Positions 1 through 4,672 of a stretch of 5,030 nucleotides of DNA are shown here, one piece after another. How positions within the stretch are numbered: position 1 is the stretch's first letter; each line of letters begins with the position of its first letter. The notes beneath the pieces were generated by a model. It did no database searches, was not told the DNA's origin, and saw only the letters and a program-made list of their open reading frames with translations. The position numbers were made by a program, and so were the translations under genes. The DNA comes from an uncultured Prevotella sp. (GTDB lineage: Bacteria > Bacteroidota > Bacteroidia > Bacteroidales > Bacteroidaceae): the NCBI GenBank assembly GCA_900553155.1, contig USCM01000155.1, positions 1 through 5,030 on the forward strand, given 5' to 3'.

Positions 1-345
1 TTCGCCTGCAGTAACTTTTATAATAAGAATAGTTTTGCCGTCAACCTCCTCTATAAAAAGACGAGGCTGATAGTAAGGACGGATAAGGTTGTTATATCCA
101 ACCATATCTTTCTCTATTTGTTCGATTGTTTCGGAGGACACTCCTAATACAGGACGGATAGCATGTCCATTCTTTTCCTTTACACCTACAATGATATAGC
201 CACCACCAGTGTCCTCAAAATCATTGGCAAAGGCACATATACTCCGATATATAGCATCAGGATTCCAACCTTCCTTGTATTCAAGTTGGTTACTCTCCAC
301 TGCACTTCCATTTAGAAGGCTATCTATATTAATTGGTAAAGCCAT
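1..345 (-). CDS. AlbA_2/Schlafen-type domain protein, N-terminal part (runs off window)
   Basis: The minus strand is open from an ATG at 345-343 to the window edge, giving 115 residues with no stop. Residues 21-42 read LEYKEGWNPDAIYRSICAFAND and residues 47-60 read GGGYIIVGVKEKNG. This E-x-K...AFAN...GGGxIxxGV pattern is the hallmark of the AlbA_2 (Schlafen-like, formerly 'divergent AAA_4') domain. In bacteria this domain is usually the N-terminal half of proteins annotated as putative transcriptional regulators, RecG-like or ATP-binding proteins, and their precise activity is mostly unknown. The C-terminal part, which would separate subfamilies (often a winged-helix region), is outside the window. 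The start is supported by the domain beginning about 20 residues in and by a Bacteroidota -7 box 26 bases upstream. No Shine-Dalgarno sequence is visible. It is transcribed away from the nan genes, with 505 bases between it and the ROK gene, so it is probably not part of sialic acid metabolism. Confidence 0.85.
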   Translation of the reverse strand, partial: MALPINIDSLLNGSAVESNQLEYKEGWNPDAIYRSICAFANDFEDTGGGYIIVGVKEKNGHAIRPVLGVSSETIEQIEKDMVGYNNLIRPYYQPRLFIEEVDGKTILIIKVTAGE

Positions 346-370
346 AATGATAGTATTGTATTTTTCATTA

Positions 371-400
371 CAAAGATAGTGTTTTCATTTTAAAATAAAG
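371..400 (-). promoter_or_regulatory. Putative promoter of the AlbA_2-domain gene
   Basis: Read on the minus strand, TATCTTTG (378-371) matches the Bacteroidota -7 consensus TAnnTTTG exactly. It would start transcription around position 364, leaving a leader of about 20 bases before the ATG at 345. The -33 region, about 20 bases upstream near 398-400, is only T-rich (TTCTT) and lacks a clear TTG, so the match is half convincing. Confidence 0.5.
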
Positions 401-495
401 AATGAATAATGTCTATTGTGATTTTTGTTTTGATGTACCAATGTGGCAGTTTAGGAGTTAAAACGCTGTAAGTTGTTGTATATCAATAGATTTAA

Positions 496-537
496 AGGCT
501 GTTACTTTTGGCGTCGAAAGGCCCAATGTAACAGCCT
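496..537. terminator. Long hairpin, possible terminator of the ROK transcript
   Basis: AGGCTGTTAC (496-505) and GTAACAGCCT (528-537) form a perfect 10-bp stem. Further pairing inside (TT/AA, then GGC/GCC, each after one mismatch) leaves a small loop around 514-519. Read on the minus strand the stem is followed by TTAAAT, a weak U-rich tail, so it could end the ROK transcript about 310 bases after its stop codon. The lack of a real T-run makes termination uncertain. It could instead be a repeat-family element or a structural RNA. Confidence 0.45.
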
Positions 538-559
538 GTTTAGCATCTGTGGGGGAAAG

Positions 560-676
560 TGCCAGCCATGCCAACACCTAATGGCAGCCCTGCCAATTCT
601 TGCGCCAGTATTACCAATGCCTTGTAAGCGTGTTACCAACACTTTGTAATCGCCTTACCTCTATTTTGTAACATAC
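560..676. repeat. Degenerate array of ~22-bp units, each a small inverted repeat
   Basis: Three units start at 611, 633 and 655, exactly 22 bases apart, and share TTACC followed by a TTGTAA ending, with variable bases between. Each unit is itself an inverted repeat (TTAC, 9 bases, GTAA). Two related units precede them at 569 and 591, again 22 bases apart, starting TGCCAA. The first carries TGCCA, 8 bases, TGGCA (569-586). Similar short palindromes follow at 701-712 (TGGCA, CA, TGCCA) and 729-738 (TACCATGGTA). The 22-base period is close to two turns of DNA. Too short and too degenerate for a CRISPR array, it looks like a lineage-specific intergenic repeat or a multi-site binding region. No function is known to me. 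Confidence 0.6.
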
Positions 677-767
677 AGGATAAGTGTTTTGTCAAAGCCC
701 TGGCACATGCCACCATCCCCCTGCTACATACCATGGTAGATACTGCCACTTGTGAGTTTATCTAACA

Positions 768-785
768 GTCATGTATATACGTGAC
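768..785. repeat. 18-bp near-perfect palindrome
   Basis: GTCATGTATATACGTGAC reads the same on both strands except for one T/G pair (772 with 781). It has no loop, so it is a poor RNA hairpin and more like a dimeric protein binding site. It lies 66 bases past the ROK stop codon and is not near a recognisable promoter. Confidence 0.45.
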
Positions 786-850
786 ACACAGAGAGTTATG
801 CGGATTTTCTACTCTAAATGGCACATTGCTACATTAAAACGAAAACTAAA

Positions 851-2041
851 TCAGTCAAGAATACTCTTTCTTGCAAGCATACATGTACCTATGATGCCGC
901 CACGTTCGTTAAGCTTCGACAGGCACAAGCGGGTGTCACGGTTTACGATGCTTAGCGAGTACTTTCTAACCGAAGCCCCAACAGCCTGCAACAGGAAGTC
1001 GCCAGCTCTCGACAGCACACCGCCAATAACCACAAGCTCGGGGTTGAAGAGGTTGATAAGGTTGGCAACGCTCTCTCCAAGGCGCTGTCCTACATGCTCC
1101 ACAACGTCGATGCACAGAGGATCCTCGTCGTTGATGGCCTCTATTATGCTTTCGAGCGAATAGATGTCGCCAGTGTGACTGGTAAGGAACGACGTCTCGC
1201 CCTCCTCGATGCGGCGGCGCACAATGCGCTGCATGGCACTGCCAGACGCCTCCGTCTCAAGACATCCCTTCTTGCCGCAATGGCACAGGATGTCGTTGTC
1301 GAACATGTGGGTATGTCCAAACTCGCCTGCAAAGCCCGACTTGCCACGATAAAGCTCGCCGTCGACAATGATGCCAAGGCCCAAGCCCCAGCTGGCATTG
1401 ATGAACAACACGTCGCGCTCGCCCCTCACTACACCCTTTGTATACTCGCCGTAGGCAAAGGCGCGTGTGTCGTTCTCGATGTCTACACGATAGCCGAGGA
1501 TGTCGGACAGCAGTCGGGTCAAGGGTTGCTCGGAGAAGTTGTACAGCGTATGGCTGTAGCCCGTAGCCGAGTTGACACGCCCCGAGATACAGAACATAAT
1601 GTTTTGTATGCGGCTCTTGTCCACCTCCGACTTGTCAATGAATTGTGTAACAAGACGGCACAAATCTTCTACCGACTCCATCGTGTTGTCCACACGGCAA
1701 GGCACGTTGTCGTCAAGCTCAACCATATCGCCGCGGAAGTTCATCAGTCCGAGGTTGATAAAGTCGACCTTAATCTCGACACCGACAAAGAAACCTGATT
1801 CGGGATTAAGCCCGTACAATATTGGGCGGCGGCCCTCGCTTGTCTCTTGCTTGCCATATTCCACGATATAGCCAAGCTCAATAAGCTCGGTCACAGCCTT
1901 TGTTACGGTGGGTACACTAAGCAAAGTGTCCTTGGCAAGTTCTTGTATCGTAGAGTTGCCATTAGCTACAAAATACTTAATGATGTCTTTTTTGAATGCG
2001 GCATTCTTGCCTTCGCCGCCTACATTGAATATATTGGACAT
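851..2041 (-). CDS. ROK-family transcriptional regulator (NagC/Mlc-like), probable repressor of the nan genes
   Basis: This complete 396-residue protein has the usual length and layout of ROK repressors. Residues 15-63 form a winged helix-turn-helix, with the recognition helix near 42-57 (SVPTVTKAVTELIELG). The sugar-kinase-like ROK domain follows. It has ENDT at 189-192, the glycine loop GLGLGIIVDGELY at 219-231 and the sugar-binding AGEFGH at 238-243. Its zinc site H243, C253, C255, C260 (CHCGKKGC) has the same spacing as in E. coli Mlc. The ATP phosphate motif DxGGT is replaced by VEIKVDF (88-94), so it should be a sensor and not a kinase. The inducer is unknown; an amino sugar such as ManNAc, GlcNAc or GlcNAc-6-P is likely from the family and the neighbours. 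It is transcribed divergently from the sialic acid genes. Its own promoter overlaps an inverted repeat, suggesting autoregulation. The start ATG at 2041-2039 is the first in frame after the promoter and has no Shine-Dalgarno sequence. Confidence 0.92.
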   Translation of the reverse strand: MSNIFNVGGEGKNAAFKKDIIKYFVANGNSTIQELAKDTLLSVPTVTKAVTELIELGYIVEYGKQETSEGRRPILYGLNPESGFFVGVEIKVDFINLGLMNFRGDMVELDDNVPCRVDNTMESVEDLCRLVTQFIDKSEVDKSRIQNIMFCISGRVNSATGYSHTLYNFSEQPLTRLLSDILGYRVDIENDTRAFAYGEYTKGVVRGERDVLFINASWGLGLGIIVDGELYRGKSGFAGEFGHTHMFDNDILCHCGKKGCLETEASGSAMQRIVRRRIEEGETSFLTSHTGDIYSLESIIEAINDEDPLCIDVVEHVGQRLGESVANLINLFNPELVVIGGVLSRAGDFLLQAVGASVRKYSLSIVNRDTRLCLSKLNERGGIIGTCMLARKSILD

Positions 2042-2115
2042 AGAGGTTTGCTATATATAATAAGGTAAGGTACTGAATTTTTGTTCTGTTTGCAATCTAC
2101 TTGTATCGCCACACG

Positions 2116-2193
2116 GGCTAAGCATAGCAAAGGTACTTATTATTATGCAATTAGCCAAACATTCCACTTAGTTTCTAATCCAATTTGGCTAAT
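2116..2193. promoter_or_regulatory. Operator-like set of three TTAGCC/GGCTAA sites between divergent genes
   Basis: ATTAGCCAAA (2150-2159) and TTTGGCTAAT (2184-2193) are perfect 10-bp inverted arms separated by 24 bases. A third, shorter copy, GGCTAA, lies at 2116-2121, by the predicted ROK start site. The three cores (2116-2121, 2151-2156, 2187-2192) alternate in orientation and are 35 and 36 bases apart. The sites are good candidates for ROK binding because one covers the -33 box of the ROK gene. That the ROK protein binds here is inference. The nanL promoter itself (2270-2300) lies about 80 bases from the nearest site, so its repression would need looping or a different site. Confidence 0.55.
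2128..2159 (-). promoter_or_regulatory. Promoter of the ROK regulator gene
   Basis: On the minus strand TTTG (2159-2156), 20 bases, then TACCTTTG (2135-2128) fits the Bacteroidota -33/-7 consensus completely. Transcription would begin near 2121, giving a leader of about 80 bases. The -33 element forms one end of the left arm of an inverted repeat (2150-2159), so a protein bound there should block this promoter. Confidence 0.75.
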
Positions 2194-2198
2194 ATGTC

Positions 2199-2258
2199 GT
2201 TATTTCTTAATCGCAAAGTGTTAAAAACGCAGTTATTCTTAATTTATATTGAAATAAC
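2199..2258. repeat. Direct and inverted GTTATT(T)C repeats upstream of the nanL promoter
   Basis: GTTATTTCTTAAT (2199-2211) is repeated with one T missing at 2232-2243, a 33-base step. GAAATAAC (2251-2258) is the exact inverse of the first eight bases of the first copy. The last copy ends 11 bases before the -33 element of the nanL promoter. This position would suit an activator or a second repressor site, but the sequence is very A/T-rich and part of the similarity may be chance. Confidence 0.35.
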
Positions 2259-2269
2259 TACGAAAAAGC

Positions 2270-2300
2270 TTGGAGGTTATTAAAATAATTTATAAATTTG
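2270..2300 (+). promoter_or_regulatory. Promoter of the nan operon
   Basis: TTG (2270-2272), 20 bases, then TAAATTTG (2293-2300) matches the Bacteroidota -33/-7 consensus. Transcription would begin near 2307, giving a leader of about 30 bases to the ATG at 2339. This placement argues against the alternative in-frame TTG start at 2270, which would be the -33 element itself. Confidence 0.75.
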
Positions 2301-2338
2301 CCAACGTAAAACTAAATCAATTTAATAACTTAGACAAT

Positions 2339-3256
2339 ATGGAAAAGATAAAGGGACTGATTGACGCCCCGTTCACTCCTTTTTATGAGAACGGCGAGGT
2401 AAACCTCGAGCCAATCGAGCGTTATGCAAACATGCTTGTAAAGAATGGTCTTAAGGGCGTATTCATCAACGGATCGTCGGGCGAGGGCTATATGCTTACC
2501 GAGGAAGAGCGCATGGCTTTGGCAGAGCGTTGGATGAGCGTGGCTCCCGAAGGCTTCAAGGTGCTGGTACACGTTGGCAGCTGCTGCGTCAAGTCGAGCC
2601 GCAAGCTCGCCGAGCACGCACAGAAGATAGGTGCCTTTGCCATTGGTGCTATGGCTCCTCCATTCCCAAAGGTGGGTCGTGTAGAAGAGCTTGTTAAGTA
2701 TTGCGAGGAGATTGCAGCCGGTGCTCCTAATCTTCCGTTCTACTTCTATCATATCCCAGCATTCAATGGTGCCTACCTCTCAATGGTCGACTTCCTTAAG
2801 GCTGTAGACGGCCGTATCCCCAACTTTGCCGGCATCAAGTATACATACGAGAGCCTTTACGAGTACAACCAGTGTCGTCTCTACGCCAACGGCAAGTTTG
2901 ATATGCTCCATGGACAGGACGAGACCATCCTTCCTTGCCTCGCAATGGGCGGCGCGCAGGGTGGCATCGGCGGCACAACCAACTACAACGGCCGTTGTCT
3001 TACCGGCATACTCGACGCTTGGAAGGAAGGCGATATAGAGAAGGCTCGCGAGCTGCAGAACTTCGCCCAGGAGGTAATCAACGTTATATGCCACTTCCGC
3101 GGCAACATCGTGGGCGGCAAGCGCATTATGAAGCTCATTGGTCTCGACCTTGGCAAGAACCGCACACCGTTCAACAACATGACCGACGAAGAAGAGGCAC
3201 GCATGAAGAAGGAGCTTGAGGACATCGACTTCTTCAACAAGTGCAACATTTTCTAA
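2339..3256 (+). CDS. nanL: N-acetylneuraminate lyase (sialic acid aldolase)
   Basis: This cytoplasmic class I aldolase cleaves N-acetylneuraminate into N-acetylmannosamine and pyruvate, the first catabolic step. The 305-residue protein is a full-length member of the DapA/NanA (beta/alpha)8-barrel family. Visible landmarks are the pyruvate-carboxylate loop GSSGEG at 45-50, the catalytic tyrosine Y137 in YHIPAFNG and the Schiff-base lysine K167 in GIKYT. The sugar-contacting D194-E195 lies in HGQDETIL, and GGIGGTTNYNG spans 208-218. The D-E pair and the YxIPA context favour sialate lyase over dihydrodipicolinate synthase. I chose the ATG at 2339 because the reading frame upstream of it to a TTG at 2270 coincides with the promoter and adds residues unlike the family N-terminus. 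It is the first gene of the operon, followed 67 bases later by the ManNAc epimerase. B. fragilis calls this gene nanL; the E. coli counterpart is nanA. Confidence 0.93.
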   Translation: MEKIKGLIDAPFTPFYENGEVNLEPIERYANMLVKNGLKGVFINGSSGEGYMLTEEERMALAERWMSVAPEGFKVLVHVGSCCVKSSRKLAEHAQKIGAFAIGAMAPPFPKVGRVEELVKYCEEIAAGAPNLPFYFYHIPAFNGAYLSMVDFLKAVDGRIPNFAGIKYTYESLYEYNQCRLYANGKFDMLHGQDETILPCLAMGGAQGGIGGTTNYNGRCLTGILDAWKEGDIEKARELQNFAQEVINVICHFRGNIVGGKRIMKLIGLDLGKNRTPFNNMTDEEEARMKKELEDIDFFNKCNIF

Positions 3257-3270
3257 TTTCAATCAAGCTA

Positions 3271-3303
3271 ATAGGTGGTACGGCTCTTTTGTCGTACCAC
3301 TAT
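3271..3303 (+). other. Intercistronic hairpin between lyase and epimerase genes
   Basis: GTGGTACG (3275-3282) and CGTACCAC (3293-3300) form a perfect 8-bp stem. A G-U and a C-G pair can extend it inward, and ATA/TAT can extend it outward past one bulged G. No T-run follows, so it is unlikely to be a full terminator. It ends about 20 bases before the epimerase start. A role in RNA processing, stability or partial attenuation is possible but inferred. Confidence 0.55.
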
Positions 3304-3323
3304 ACATAACATTATTGAGAATG

Positions 3324-4508
3324 ATGGATACAAACAAATACTTAGGCTATTGGGCAGAGTGCTATCGCGAAGACCTTGTCCAGAACATTATGCCTTTCTG
3401 GATGAAGTACGGCCTCGACCGTGAGAACGGCGGTGTTTATACCTGCGTTGCACGCAACGGCGAGCTTATGGACACCACCAAGTCGGTATGGTTCCAGGGT
3501 CGTTTTGCCTACACATGCTGCTATGCCTACAACAATATAGAGCAGCGTCAAGAGTGGCTCGACGCAGCCAAGTCGACCATCGACTTTATCGAAGCCCACT
3601 GCTTCGACACCGACCGCCACATGTTCTTTGAAGTGGCAGCCGACGGCACACCGCTCCGCAAGCGTCGCTACGTGTTCAGCGAGAGCTTCGCAGCCATAGC
3701 CATGGCAGAATACAGCAAGGCCACAGGCAACCACGAGTATGCCGAGAAGGCCATGCAGATATTCCGCGAGATGCGCCAGCGTCTCAACACTCCGGGTATG
3801 CTCGAACCCAAATACTTGCCAACCGTGGAGGCTATAGGCCACAGCATAACGATGATTCTCATCAACGTTGCCAACGTATTGAAGCAGGTGATAGACGATC
3901 CTGAGCTTGACGAGCAGACCGACATCTCTCTTAAGTCGCTTACAAAGAACTTTGTTCATCCCGAGTTTAAGGCATTGCTCGAGACCGTAGGTCCTAACGG
4001 CGAGTTTATCGACACCATCAACGGACGTCTTATCAACCCAGGTCATTGCATCGAGACCTCTTGGTTCCTTATGGATGTGGCAGAGCGCCGTGGCGACAAA
4101 GAGCTGCTTAAGTTTGCACTGCAGGTGCTCGACTGGTCTTGGGACTGGGGTTGGGACAAGGAGTTTGGCGGCATAATCAACTTCCGCGACTGCAAGGGCT
4201 ATCCACAGCAAGACTACTCTCAAGACATGAAGTTCTGGTGGCCACAGTGCGAGACCATCATCGCCAACCTCTATGCCTACAAGCTCACAGGCGACGAGAA
4301 ATATCTGGAGCGCCACCGCATCATAAGCGAGTGGACATACGCCCACTTCCCCGACCACGAGTATGGCGAATGGTATGGCTATCTGCACCGCGACGGTTCA
4401 GTGGCACAGCCAGCCAAGGGCAACCTCTTCAAGGGTCCGTTCCACATCCCACGTATGATGATACGCTCGTATATGCTCTGCAATGAGATTTTGGGCAATA
4501 AAAAATAG
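3324..4508 (+). CDS. nanE: N-acylglucosamine 2-epimerase (ManNAc to GlcNAc), renin-binding-protein family
   Basis: The enzyme interconverts unphosphorylated N-acetylmannosamine and N-acetylglucosamine in the cytoplasm. The 394-residue protein is an (alpha/alpha)6-barrel of the AGE/RnBP family, at the usual length. Residues matching the known active site are R60 (WFQGRFAY), H241 (NPGHCIETSWF), E310 (WWPQCETI) and H374 (KGPFHIP). They sit two positions after the R57, H239, E308 and H372 that I recall for the Anabaena enzyme. It is not related to the ManNAc-6-phosphate epimerase that carries the same name in E. coli. The B. fragilis NanE is reported to use unphosphorylated ManNAc with ATP as cofactor; whether this one needs ATP cannot be read here. 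Two tandem ATGs lie at 3321 and 3324; I prefer 3324 (MDTNKYLGYW), and the other adds one Met. The open frame back to 3216 overlaps the lyase gene and the hairpin and is not real coding sequence. Confidence 0.92.
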   Translation: MDTNKYLGYWAECYREDLVQNIMPFWMKYGLDRENGGVYTCVARNGELMDTTKSVWFQGRFAYTCCYAYNNIEQRQEWLDAAKSTIDFIEAHCFDTDRHMFFEVAADGTPLRKRRYVFSESFAAIAMAEYSKATGNHEYAEKAMQIFREMRQRLNTPGMLEPKYLPTVEAIGHSITMILINVANVLKQVIDDPELDEQTDISLKSLTKNFVHPEFKALLETVGPNGEFIDTINGRLINPGHCIETSWFLMDVAERRGDKELLKFALQVLDWSWDWGWDKEFGGIINFRDCKGYPQQDYSQDMKFWWPQCETIIANLYAYKLTGDEKYLERHRIISEWTYAHFPDHEYGEWYGYLHRDGSVAQPAKGNLFKGPFHIPRMMIRSYMLCNEILGNKK

Positions 4509-4513
4509 ATTTG
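4506..4513 (+). promoter_or_regulatory. Possible -7 box for separate transporter transcription
   Basis: TAGATTTG matches TAnnTTTG and overlaps the epimerase stop codon TAG. The nearest TTG upstream (4491-4493) is only 12 bases away instead of about 20, so the -33 element is missing. If active, the transcript would start near 4520 and carry the large hairpin at 4549-4594 in its leader. Confidence 0.2.
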
Positions 4514-4548
4514 TTTTGGTTATAAGGAAAAGTTAATTAAGATGTGAT

Positions 4549-4594
4549 GGGGGATGTGTCAAATGGGAGTGTTAGCTCCGATTTGACACCCCTC
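4549..4594 (+). other. Large hairpin between epimerase and transporter genes
   Basis: GTGTCAAAT (4556-4564) and ATTTGACAC (4581-4589) pair perfectly over 9 bp. Inside, after one G-G mismatch, GGAG (4566-4569) pairs with CTCC (4576-4579), closing a 6-base loop TGTTAG. Outside, after a two-base bulge, GGGGG (4549-4553) pairs with CCCTC (4590-4594) with one G-U. That is about 18 pairs in all. A short CTTAG/CTAAG stem follows at about 4594-4612. There is no T-run right after it, so it may be a partial terminator, an RNA-stabilising end for the nanL-nanE message, or a structured leader of the transporter. It sits in a 164-base gap that is otherwise A/T-rich and gene-free. Confidence 0.6.
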
Positions 4595-4672
4595 TTAGCT
4601 ATTAAACCTAAGCTCTTAAATTCAATTAGATTTTTATATCAAACTTAAATAGGATTATTACCTAAACTTTTT

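Larger units (their letters stand above)
346..850. other. Gene-free spacer with repeats and hairpins
   Basis: This 505-base stretch separates two genes that both read on the minus strand. I see no plausible coding frame in it. A short plus-strand frame starting at 771 is a shadow that runs into the antisense of the ROK gene. It contains the promoter of the AlbA_2 gene, a hairpin at 496-537, a degenerate repeat array at about 560-676, smaller palindromes at 701-712 and 729-738, and an 18-bp near-palindrome at 768-785. The stretch from 786 to 850, just after the ROK stop codon, has no convincing terminator, only a weak AGAGT/ACTCT pair at 792-796 and 811-815. Confidence 0.7.

Noticed and set aside
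560..676. CRISPR-like array
   Set aside because: The 22-base period leaves no room for spacers, the units are degenerate, and no cas genes are visible.
771..1163. 130-codon plus-strand frame starting in the spacer
   Set aside because: Most of it is antisense to the ROK 3' end, and its start lies inside the palindrome at 768-785 with no promoter match.
1094..1798. 234-codon open frame on the plus strand
   Set aside because: It is antisense to the ROK gene, which has clear domain motifs over its full length. The translated product resembles nothing I recognise.
2330..3262. Two minus-strand open frames (140 and 160 codons)
   Set aside because: Both are antisense to the lyase gene, with no motifs and no promoter or start signals of their own.
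3216..3323. Extended epimerase start overlapping the lyase gene
   Set aside because: The extra 35-36 residues are low-complexity, pass through the 3' end of the lyase gene in another frame and the intercistronic hairpin, and are absent from the known family N-terminus.
3342..4388. 348-codon open frame on the minus strand
   Set aside because: It lies entirely antisense to the epimerase gene, whose active-site residues are all in place. The antisense product shows no family motif and is explained by the codon bias of the real gene.
4549..4594. Classical rho-independent terminator ending the operon before the transporter
   Set aside because: The stem is strong but no T-run follows, and the transporter belongs with the upstream genes by known operon order, so a full stop was not called.
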